From: Acidobacteriota bacterium
GTDB taxonomy: Bacteria > Acidobacteriota > Polarisedimenticolia > QHYA01
Assembly: GCA_003223995.1 (NCBI GenBank)
Contig: QHYA01000141.1
Location: 1-20,803 of the forward strand
Direction: 5' to 3'
DNA: 20,803 nucleotides
A program made the translations under genes and the position numbers. Below are positions 14,847 to 20,803 of the stretch, piece after piece. The notes beneath the pieces were generated by a model. The model saw only the letters and a program-made list of their open reading frames with translations, was not told the origin of the DNA and made no database searches. The stretch's first letter is position 1. Each line of letters begins with the position of its first letter.

Positions 14847-16067
14847 ATGTCTTTCCTCGGCTCGCTCTGGAGCAGCCTTTCCGAATTGGCGGGGCACAAG
14901 CTCCGCTCCTTCTTGACCCTTGCCGGCATCATCCTCGGGACCATCACGCTGGTCGTGATGACCTCCCTCGTGGACGGGGTCACGGGCGAGGTCGCCGCCG
15001 GCTTCGCCGACCTCGGATTCGACGGGGTGTTCTACGTTTCCGAGCAGCCGCCGCGCAGCGCCTACGAGACGGCGCGGTTCGCCGGCAGCGAGGGGCTGCG
15101 TCCCGAGGACGCCGATTTTGCCGCTGCGCACGCCGAGACCCTTTCCGACTTCGCTCCCGCGCACCAGGAGACCATCACCGTGAAGGCGAATGGCCGGACG
15201 GCCAGCGTCCGGGTCAACGGCGTCACACCGAGCTACGCCCGCGTTCGCAACCGTTTCCCGGCGGAAGGAAGATTCATCAGCGACTCGGACCTGCGCTTGT
15301 TCGCCAGGACCGCCGTCATCGGCTTCCGGCTCAAGCGACGGCTGTTCGGCTCCGAGCCGGCGATCGGCAACCGGGTCGACGTCGGGGGCATCTCAATGAC
15401 CGTCGTGGGGGTGGGCCGCGACCTCACGCACCAGTTCTTCGACGACGATGAGCTGATCCGGGAGATGGAGGGCTGCACGGTCCCTCTGACAACGATGGAA
15501 CGCTGCCTTCTGGGGCGTCGGCCCCTGTCGTTCGTCGCGGTGAAGACGAACGATCCGGAGAATCTCGAGGGCGCGCGACGGGAGATCGACCGGCTCTTCA
15601 CGCTGGCACATAGGGGCGTCGGCGATTTCCGGGTGCAGAACATCGCGGAGGAGATCCTCCGCGCCAGAGCAGAGACCTCGACCATGATCAACAACTGGAG
15701 AATCGTGCTCAGCTCCGTCGCAGGGATCTCGCTGCTGGTCGGGGGGATCGGCCTGATGTCCGTCATGCTGATCTCGATCGGCGAGCGGACCTACGAGATC
15801 GGACTGCGAAAGGCGATCGGCGCCAGCAACGGGGAGATCTTCCTGCAGTTCCTCACCGAATCGGTCAGCCTCGCTCTTGCCGGCTCGGCGGTGGGCATCG
15901 CCATCGGCTGCGGAATCAATGTCGCTGTGGGGCGCTTCTTCAAGAGCGGTCTGCCAGTACAGCCCCGCGGCATCCTCTCGGCCCTGGCTCTCTCGATCCT
16001 GCTGGGGGTCGCCTTCGGGACCTCCCCGGCGCTTCGCGAGGAGAATCCGCGACTTGCCGTACAATGA
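14847..16067 (+). CDS. MacB-type permease, second copy with divergent C-terminus
   Basis: 406 residues. N-terminal helix KLRSFLTLAGIILGTITLVVM, periplasmic domain with VRVNGVTPSYARVRNRFPAEG and TAVIGFRLKRRLFGSEPAIGN, then three C-terminal helices starting near ISLLVGGIGLMSVMLISIGERTYEIGLRKAIGA, a strong FtsX-family signature. It differs from the first copy at the end: FGTSPALREENPRLAVQ replaces the PAVKAARLDPVEALRYE-type tail. The start ATG follows AGGG. It is likely the partner half of a heteromeric permease. A TACAAT word near its end (about 16057) could be a -10 for the next gene. Confidence 0.9.
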   Translation: MSFLGSLWSSLSELAGHKLRSFLTLAGIILGTITLVVMTSLVDGVTGEVAAGFADLGFDGVFYVSEQPPRSAYETARFAGSEGLRPEDADFAAAHAETLSDFAPAHQETITVKANGRTASVRVNGVTPSYARVRNRFPAEGRFISDSDLRLFARTAVIGFRLKRRLFGSEPAIGNRVDVGGISMTVVGVGRDLTHQFFDDDELIREMEGCTVPLTTMERCLLGRRPLSFVAVKTNDPENLEGARREIDRLFTLAHRGVGDFRVQNIAEEILRARAETSTMINNWRIVLSSVAGISLLVGGIGLMSVMLISIGERTYEIGLRKAIGASNGEIFLQFLTESVSLALAGSAVGIAIGCGINVAVGRFFKSGLPVQPRGILSALALSILLGVAFGTSPALREENPRLAVQ

Positions 16068-16094
16068 ACGTTCATCTGGAGGAGGCGACCCCTC

Positions 16095-17552
16095 ATGAGC
16101 GAAGCGACCGCGATCACGGTGGCCCACGGGGACGGTATCGGCCCGGAGATCATGGAGGCCACGCTGACCGTTCTGAAGGGGGCGGGCGCCCGGCTCGAGA
16201 TCGAAAGCATCGAAATCGGACAGAGCGTCTACCTTCGGGGTCTGACGGCGGGGATCGAGCCGAGCGCCTGGGAGTCGTTGCGCCGTACGAAGGTCTTTCT
16301 CAAAGCCCCCGTGACGACCCCGCAAGGAGGAGGCTTCAAGAGCCTCAACGTGACGATCCGCAAGACGCTCGGACTGTTCGCCAACGTGCGCCCTTGCGTC
16401 TCCTACCACCCCTTCGTCCGCACGAAGCATCCCATGATGGACGTCGTGGTCGTGCGGGAGAACGAGGAAGACCTCTATGCCGGGATCGAGTACAGGCAGA
16501 GCCATCAGGTCGTCGAGGCCCTGAAGATCATTTCCCGCCCCGGAAGCGAGAGGATCGTCCGCTACGCCTTCGACTACGCCCGCAAGTACGGCCGGAAGAA
16601 GGTGACCTGCTTCACGAAGGACAACATCATGAAGCTGACGGACGGGCTCTTCCACCGGATCTTCGACGAGGTCGCGCAGAGCTATCCCGACATCCGGAAC
16701 GAACACTGGATCGTGGACATCGGCGCCGCGAAGCTGGCCGACACGCCTGAGGTTTTCGATGTCATCGTGATGCCGAACCTCTACGGAGACATCCTATCCG
16801 ATGTCGCTGCCCAGATCGCCGGCTCCGTCGGGCTGGCCGGCTCCGCCAACATCGGCGAGGAATGCGCGATGTTCGAGGCGATCCACGGCTCGGCCCCCCG
16901 GCGGGCGGGCCAGAACCTGGCCAACCCCTCGGGACTGCTTCTGGGCGCCGTGATGATGCTCGTTCATGTCGGCCAGACCGACGTCGCGGAACGAGTGCAC
17001 AACGCCTGGCTGCGGACGATCGAGGAAGGCATCCACACCTACGATATCTATACCGAGGGGGCAACCAGGCAGAAGGTCGGAACGAGGGAATTCGCCAGGG
17101 CGGTCGTGGAGCGGCTGGGAAAGAAGCCGGAGAAGCTGAAGGCGGCCAGCTACGCCGGAGTCTCGCGCGTTGCGACCCCGGCTTCGACGCCGCACACGGC
17201 GGCGCCCCCCCGGGAGAAAAAAGCGACTGTCGGTGTGGACGTTTTTCTCGACTGGCGCGAGGGCTCTGCCGAACGGCTGGCGGAGATTCTCCGGAAAACC
17301 AGCGCCGGCGGTCTCGAGCTGGCCATGATCACGAACCGCGGTGTGAAGGTCTGGCCCGAAAGGCTCCCCGAGACATTCTGTTCCGACCACTGGCGCTGCC
17401 GCTTCCTTTCTTCCTCCGCGGAGGAGATCGACCACGGCCAGATCACCTCCCTTCTGGAGCGCGTGAACGCGGCCGGCCTGGAGTTCATCAAGATCGAGAC
17501 CCTCTGCACCTTCGACGGCCAGCCAGGTTATTCCCTCGGCCAGGGGGAGTAG
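16095..17552 (+). CDS. icd: Isocitrate dehydrogenase, Thermus-type with C-terminal extension
   Basis: 485 residues with GGAGG eight bases before the ATG. It has the isocitrate/isopropylmalate dehydrogenase pattern: GDGIGPEI at about 11-18, the substrate loop VRENEEDLYAGIEYR, TKDNIMKLTDGLF, the signature NLYGDILSDVAAQIAGSVGLAG and the nucleotide-binding EAIHGSAPRRAGQNLANPSG. After about residue 340 the family catalytic core ends. An extra domain at about 375-485 (VGVDVFLDWREGSAERLAEIL and onward) resembles the tail of Thermus-type NADP isocitrate dehydrogenases. The enzyme converts isocitrate to 2-oxoglutarate and CO2 in the TCA cycle; NAD versus NADP use was not settled. It follows the transporter genes closely but is functionally unrelated, so co-transcription may be incidental. 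Confidence 0.93.
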   Translation: MSEATAITVAHGDGIGPEIMEATLTVLKGAGARLEIESIEIGQSVYLRGLTAGIEPSAWESLRRTKVFLKAPVTTPQGGGFKSLNVTIRKTLGLFANVRPCVSYHPFVRTKHPMMDVVVVRENEEDLYAGIEYRQSHQVVEALKIISRPGSERIVRYAFDYARKYGRKKVTCFTKDNIMKLTDGLFHRIFDEVAQSYPDIRNEHWIVDIGAAKLADTPEVFDVIVMPNLYGDILSDVAAQIAGSVGLAGSANIGEECAMFEAIHGSAPRRAGQNLANPSGLLLGAVMMLVHVGQTDVAERVHNAWLRTIEEGIHTYDIYTEGATRQKVGTREFARAVVERLGKKPEKLKAASYAGVSRVATPASTPHTAAPPREKKATVGVDVFLDWREGSAERLAEILRKTSAGGLELAMITNRGVKVWPERLPETFCSDHWRCRFLSSSAEEIDHGQITSLLERVNAAGLEFIKIETLCTFDGQPGYSLGQGE

Positions 17553-17578
17553 AGGGCGTACAGGGACTCGGACGCCCT
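17553..17578 (+). terminator. Candidate intrinsic terminator between convergent genes
   Basis: AGGGCG and CGCCCT form a 6-bp stem with a 14-base loop right after the icd stop, followed by TCTT. The short stem and long loop make it weak. The position, in the 33-base gap between convergent genes, supports it. Confidence 0.35.
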
Positions 17579-17585
17579 TCTTGGC

Positions 17586-18581
17586 TCAGGGGCTCTCGGC
17601 GAACCCGTCTGATGGTCGCCATGTTTCCGGGAAGATCGACGGGGCCCACCGCGTGGGCCGGGGATTCCAGTAGAACGGGTGAAGGCTCGTTGTTGGCTTG
17701 CCCCAGCCCGATAGCTCGTTCTTGAAGCTCGTGGCCGGCGCGAGAGGTCGACTCCACTGCGCCGGGGTCGTGAAAGATTCTGTCGGACGCCAGACACTCG
17801 GCCCGAGCGAGACCGTTGGCGGCGTGCCTTGAGGATAACCTCGGTACCGGATTGGGGGGGCAGGGTATCCCGCGAGGACAGTGCCGGCGGCCTTTCTCTT
17901 GTCACCCCCCCGGTCATCTTTCACCTGCTCCACTGGCTCCTTCTGCGTCGTCTCCGCCGGGGTCTCGAGATCCGCCAGCGCCACGACCGAATCGACCAGC
18001 ACCGGCTCGAACTCCAGTCGGGTCCCGTCCTCGAGAACAAGGGTCACACGCGCCGGTTCCCGGATCACGGCGATCGCTTCGAGTGTCCTCCCACCTACGA
18101 ACGTGACCCGGCTCGGCCCGACCAGGACGGGCGGTTCGGCCTCGCGTTTCGTCGCGGCCCGAAACGACCCCTCGCCCCTTTTCACCCGGCTGGTCTTGGC
18201 TTCCTGCCGTTGCGGGGTAGCGTGGGAGCCCGGCTGCTTCCCCTTGCCGCTCCTGCTCGCCTCGTTTGCGCTTCTCGGTGGCTTTGGCGCGGTCTTGCCG
18301 CTATCCCCTGCTCCGGCGGCGCGGCTCGGTCGCTTCGCGGAAGCCTTGCCGGTTTCTCGCGGCCGTGTGGTCTTGCCCGTCCCCTTTTTCGCGGAGGTCT
18401 TGTCGTGCGTCCGTTCTTGCGCGGGCTCCACAGTCTCCCCTACCGGCACGGACTGTGAGCTCGCCCCCACAGCGGCAGCTTCGCTGCTTGCCCGCGCTGC
18501 TGCCGCCGGCTCCGTCGCCAGCGACACAAAGAAAGCCGCCAGTATCAATGCGGGGACGCTTTGCCTGGGAAATAGCGACAT
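17586..18581 (-). CDS. Secreted, basic low-complexity protein of unknown function
   Basis: 331 residues from the ATG at 18581, chosen because it opens on a typical signal peptide (MSLFPRQSVPALILAAFFVS, cleavage likely near AAAAR). The frame is open for 49 more codons upstream, but without a signal. Residues about 50-150 are Lys/Arg/Thr/Ser/Pro-rich and disordered (KKGTGKTTRPRETGKASAKRP and similar). A short ordered piece at about 152-205 alternates strands (RVTFVGGRTLEAIAVI, RVTLVLEDGTRLEFEPVLV). The C-terminal 95 residues are Pro/Trp/Tyr-rich (IRYRGYP, WNPRPTRWAPSIF). No family recognised. It lies next to another secreted basic protein. It could bind DNA, polyanionic glycans or the cell wall, but this is only a guess from charge. 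Confidence 0.7.
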   Translation of the reverse strand: MSLFPRQSVPALILAAFFVSLATEPAAAARASSEAAAVGASSQSVPVGETVEPAQERTHDKTSAKKGTGKTTRPRETGKASAKRPSRAAGAGDSGKTAPKPPRSANEASRSGKGKQPGSHATPQRQEAKTSRVKRGEGSFRAATKREAEPPVLVGPSRVTFVGGRTLEAIAVIREPARVTLVLEDGTRLEFEPVLVDSVVALADLETPAETTQKEPVEQVKDDRGGDKRKAAGTVLAGYPAPPIRYRGYPQGTPPTVSLGPSVWRPTESFTTPAQWSRPLAPATSFKNELSGWGKPTTSLHPFYWNPRPTRWAPSIFPETWRPSDGFAESP

Positions 18582-18802
18582 ATGGCCGTCCACTCCCCAT
18601 GCATGATAACCGTCCGCACCGCATCTGGCCAGGGCTTTCCATCGAACCATCGAACCCTTCAAGCCCGCAGCGTGAACGTGAAGCGGCGGATCTGCAGACT
18701 TGACGGCCCGAGATGCTGTCATCATCAAAAAGAGGGACCGCGTTTCCTTCGGAGCCCGCGCTCGTCCGGATCGGTGGAGAACGCGGCTGCCACAGAAGCA
18801 AG

Positions 18803-18830
18803 CCGGGCCCGGTCTGTTTGCCGGGCCCGG
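18803..18830 (-). terminator. Strong hairpin downstream of the DUF6600-like gene
   Basis: Two copies of the palindrome CCGGGCCCGG flank an 8-base loop (tctgtttg); with the next G-C the stem is 11 bp. It lies 23 bases past the stop of the minus-strand gene. The bases after it are TTGCTTCTG on that strand, moderately T-rich. Intrinsic terminator or mRNA end hairpin. Confidence 0.6.
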
Positions 18831-18853
18831 CCCGCTACTGGTCCTGACCTCCT

Positions 18854-20221
18854 CTACCCGCCCTTTTCCGCTCCCTTTTCCTTCTTCTGCTTGGCCTGCT
18901 GCTCGGACTTGCCTTGCGGTTCCTTCTTGGGAGCATGAGGCGACCCCTGGGCCGCGGGAGCCTTCTTCGCCGGAGCCGTCGCGTGCGGCCCCGGTTGCTT
19001 CCGCCCTTCGACCACGCCGCGGCCGACTGGGGCTTCCTGCGGAGTCACAGCGCGAGGCGCGGTGCCTTGGCGGTGCTTCGTCCTCGGCGTTTCGGCCGTG
19101 CGTTGGCCCGTGGATCCCTGACTTTCGAGCTGGCCGGCGGCTGCCTCGTTCCGTTCAGCCGCGTGCCTGCCTCTCTCGGCTGGGAGCCCTCCCCGTTCCG
19201 CGCGGGGCGATGCGCCGCGCTCGGGAGCGGCCCGCTTGGAAGGCTCAGTCCGGGAAGGTTCGGGCTCGGGACTACCGAAAGACTCTCCAGCCGGTGCCTG
19301 GCCCTCCTTTCCCTTCCCCTCCTTCACCTTCTTTTTCGAAGCCGCTTCCTTGGACGCCCCGGGTTCCTTCTCCTTCACCTTTTCGTTCGAGGTGACCTCC
19401 ATGGCGGCGGCTTCCTTCCCTTTCCGCTTCTCGTTCGAGATGACCTCCTTGGAGGCGGAAGCGGGACCTTTCACCGGCTCGGCGGCTCTGAGGCCGGCCT
19501 TCATCTTCTGAGGATCGAGACGGATTTCGTCCCTCTTCACGACCTTCCCCAGCCCCCTGACCCGCTCGACGGGAACGGGCCGGATGGTCCTGCCGGTCAC
19601 CCTCTGGATCTCGGCGATGCTGGGGCCCCGGTTCACGACGACGTTGTTCTCGACCGTGATGCTGTTCGTGATGATCCTCGTCTGCTTCACGATCACGGTC
19701 GTCCTCTCAGGAGCAACAACGACCCTCCGGATCCTGGGCTCGAAAAAGGCGTGGGCGGGAACGAAGACGAAATGAGCCTGATCGTAATAGCCGGATCCGA
19801 TCGTCACTCCGATCGAGAACTGGGGTGTCACGGGGGTCCATCCGATGTAATCGGGTCCGGAGCGGAAAACGACCCAGGCTGGCGCCCAGACATAACCGGG
19901 GACCCAGACCCATCCACAGGCCGGGTCCGACACCCACGTTCCATAGTGGTAAGGGATTGGGCCCCAATCATAGTCGGAGACCCAGGTATAGCCGAGATCG
20001 GTGTAGACCCAGTGTCCGTCATAGTAGGGGTTCCATCCCTGCGAATAAATGCTCGGCTGCCACACTCGCCCGTAGCTCGCGGAGACGAGCCAGTGGCCGT
20101 GCGGGCTCAGATTCGAATAAAAGAACTCGAACGACACTCCCGCCGAGGCAGGTGGCGAGTACAGCGCGATCGCCATGATCAGCCCCGCGAGAAAAAGCGC
20201 CTTTGCTCTCATGGCACCCAT
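18854..20221 (-). CDS. Secreted DUF6600-like protein with basic repetitive tail
   Basis: 455 residues. The start is the ATG at 20221, because GGAGG sits five bases ahead; an ATG three codons later is also possible, while upstream codons lack a signal. A signal peptide (MRAKALFLAGLIMAIALYSPPASA) is followed by an aromatic-rich region at about 30-160 with Trp/Tyr/Gly repeats (LSPHGHW, GRVWQPSI, WNPYYDGHWVYTDLGYTWVSD, YHYGTWVS, GWVWVPGYVWAPAWV). This is the pattern of DUF6600-type envelope proteins. From about 258 on three related Lys/Glu-rich units (KEVISNEKRKGKE, MEVTSNEKVKEKE, KEAASKKKVKEGK) lead into a 140-residue disordered tail of Pro, Ala, Glu, Arg and Lys. It is exported and probably periplasmic or surface-associated; function unknown. 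Confidence 0.8.
   Translation of the reverse strand: MGAMRAKALFLAGLIMAIALYSPPASAGVSFEFFYSNLSPHGHWLVSASYGRVWQPSIYSQGWNPYYDGHWVYTDLGYTWVSDYDWGPIPYHYGTWVSDPACGWVWVPGYVWAPAWVVFRSGPDYIGWTPVTPQFSIGVTIGSGYYDQAHFVFVPAHAFFEPRIRRVVVAPERTTVIVKQTRIITNSITVENNVVVNRGPSIAEIQRVTGRTIRPVPVERVRGLGKVVKRDEIRLDPQKMKAGLRAAEPVKGPASASKEVISNEKRKGKEAAAMEVTSNEKVKEKEPGASKEAASKKKVKEGKGKEGQAPAGESFGSPEPEPSRTEPSKRAAPERGASPRAERGGLPAERGRHAAERNEAAAGQLESQGSTGQRTAETPRTKHRQGTAPRAVTPQEAPVGRGVVEGRKQPGPHATAPAKKAPAAQGSPHAPKKEPQGKSEQQAKQKKEKGAEKGG
19364..19450 (-). repeat. Imperfect in-frame repeats in the DUF6600-like protein
   Basis: About three related units of 14-17 residues (EVxSNEKxKxKE, the last KEAASKKKVKEGKGK) are coded by similar DNA words such as the two gAGGtgacct/gAGAtgacct copies. 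The match is imperfect, consistent with repeat expansion in a disordered tail. Confidence 0.5.
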
Positions 20222-20245
20222 GCTGACCTCCTTCCCATTCGAGCC

Positions 20246-20264
20246 GACCAGCCTGCAACTGGTC
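20246..20264 (-). repeat. Inverted repeat in the 5' leader of the DUF6600-like gene
   Basis: GACCAG and CTGGTC pair around a 7-base loop, about 25 bases ahead of the start codon of the minus-strand gene. It may be an operator or mRNA hairpin. Confidence 0.35.
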
Positions 20265-20450
20265 ACACTCTTCAAGGAAGCAACACGGATGCCACGAAAA
20301 AAAACAGTCATTCCGCTGCATTACTTGGGAGAAGCACATGTGAGCGTACTCATTCGAGGACACGCCGCGGTGATCACGGGAAGTTCCGACACACTCCATT
20401 TGATGCGAGTCTCGCCAGGTCCAGCTCACGCAAGACACCCTTCTCGTTCG

Positions 20451-20476
20451 CGTGTCGCTCCGGCGTGTCGCTCCGG
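20451..20476 (+). repeat. 13-bp tandem duplication next to a promoter
   Basis: The 13-mer CGTGTCGCTCCGG occurs twice in a row, at 20451-20463 and 20464-20476, two bases upstream of the -35 hexamer. It could be a tandem regulator site or a recent slippage duplication. Confidence 0.55.
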
Positions 20477-20477
20477 C

Positions 20478-20506
20478 TTGACGCCGCTTTCTTGGCAGAG
20501 TATAGC
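20478..20506 (+). promoter_or_regulatory. Sigma70-type promoter for the secreted protein at 20646
   Basis: TTGACG (20478-20483) and TATAGC (20501-20506) are separated by 17 bases, one mismatch from consensus at -35 and two at -10. Transcription would start near 20513 and give a leader of about 130 bases before the ATG at 20646. Confidence 0.6.
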
Positions 20507-20645
20507 AATCCAACAAGCTGATCTGTGATCGTCGTCTCAGCGAGTCATGACCGAATGGACATGTGAACAGGCGGCAGTGGGCCAAGGAGAAGGCTCCGGG
20601 AAGCTCTGACCCACGAAACATCTTTGCAAGGGGAGGGAGAAGAAA

Positions 20646-20803
20646 ATGAAAAGCAAGAGGATCCTCATCGGTGCGTTGGTCTTGTCGCTGCTTTTTCTCT
20701 GCGTCTCCGTGTTGGCTCAGGTCAATCGATCCTACAGGAACGGGTCGGTCTGGAGCATCGCTTTCATCAAAGTGAAACCCGGCATGCAGGAGGCCTACAT
20801 GAA
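20646..20803 (+). CDS. Secreted or membrane-anchored protein, N-terminal fragment
   Basis: Begins at ATG 20646 with GGGAGGGAGAAG upstream (good ribosome site) and is cut by the window end after 52 codons. Residues 1-24 are a signal peptide: basic MKSKR, then ILIGALVLSLLFLCVSVLA, with cleavage likely after the Ala. The mature part begins QVNRSYRNGSVWSIAFIKVK and continues PGMQEAYM. The VWSIAFIKVKPGM strand resembles the first strand of a dimeric alpha-beta barrel (ABM/EthD-like) fold, but too little is present to say. It has its own promoter. Confidence 0.75.
   Translation, partial: MKSKRILIGALVLSLLFLCVSVLAQVNRSYRNGSVWSIAFIKVKPGMQEAYM

Larger units (their letters stand above)
20222..20645. 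other. Divergent intergenic region with promoter, tandem repeat and inverted repeat
   Basis: About 424 bases between divergently transcribed secreted-protein genes. It contains a hairpin in the leader of the leftward gene (20246-20264), a 13-bp tandem duplication (20451-20476) and a good promoter for the rightward gene (20478-20506). I do not see a gene; open frames here are shadows or lack ribosome sites. Confidence 0.6.

Noticed and set aside
13929..15164. 411-codon minus-strand open frame with many Asp/Glu/His
   Set aside because: It is the complement of the first MacB permease and the start of the second; composition is typical of an antisense shadow in GC-rich DNA.
15393..16706. 437-codon open frame on the minus strand
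   Set aside because: It overlaps the second MacB permease and isocitrate dehydrogenase on the other strand, both of which carry clear family motifs; its own residues (many Asp/Arg/His) form no domain.
18914..20521. Long open frame of 535 codons on the plus strand
   Set aside because: It lies opposite the DUF6600-like gene, has no signal peptide or family similarity, and is rich in Arg/Pro/Gly/Asp as expected for the complement of a GC-rich gene.

Overview
The window is high-GC bacterial DNA with tightly packed genes, many ATGA/GTGA/TTGA overlaps and frequent GTG/TTG starts. The gene content (MacAB-type and ABC-2 transporters, an ECF sigma factor, a Thermus-type isocitrate dehydrogenase with a C-terminal extension, a DUF6600-like envelope protein, a bacterial selenoprotein) suits a didermic bacterium of the Acidobacteriota or a related deep lineage. 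That placement is inference; there is no rRNA or other marker gene here. I see no tRNA, rRNA, CRISPR array, transposase or phage gene.

Left block (1-4918, minus strand). Transcription runs from a possible 34-codon ORF into a CgeB-like glycosyltransferase. Next comes an ABC exporter whose reading frame continues into an aminoglycoside-phosphotransferase (APH)-like kinase. A second, complete-looking APH-like kinase follows, starting at a TTG that overlaps the stop of the first, and it runs off the left edge. The first kinase is split by a one-base frame change near 1345-1380. The set looks like a module that glycosylates, phosphorylates and exports an unknown small molecule or glycolipid. An untranslated stretch of about 300 bases separates it from the next block.

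Second block (5225-8582, minus strand). A five-gene operon runs selenoprotein, pyroglutamyl-peptidase-like protein, TlpA-like thioredoxin, ABC-2 ATPase, ABC-2 permease. The first gene is the most notable item in the window. It is a 72-residue SelW/Rdx-family protein with a CxxU motif in which U is an in-frame TGA, followed by a hairpin at the right place for a bacterial SECIS. A conventional gene caller would miss it. A TATAAT box lies just upstream.

Third block (8705-11505, plus strand). A small membrane-anchored protein, an ECF sigma factor, a short membrane protein in the position of an anti-sigma factor, and a protein with a polymer-forming (bactofilin-like) domain ahead of several membrane helices. 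The last three overlap or nearly overlap and form a probable envelope-stress operon.

Fourth block (11669-17552, plus strand). A MacA/HlyD-type adaptor, a MacB/LolD-type ATPase and two different MacB-type permeases form a tripartite efflux or lipoprotein-handling system. Isocitrate dehydrogenase follows closely.

Right block (17586-20803). Two minus-strand genes encode secreted, low-complexity, basic proteins; the larger has a DUF6600-like head, and a strong hairpin follows it. A divergent plus-strand secreted protein begins at 20646 behind a good sigma70-type promoter and is cut by the right edge.
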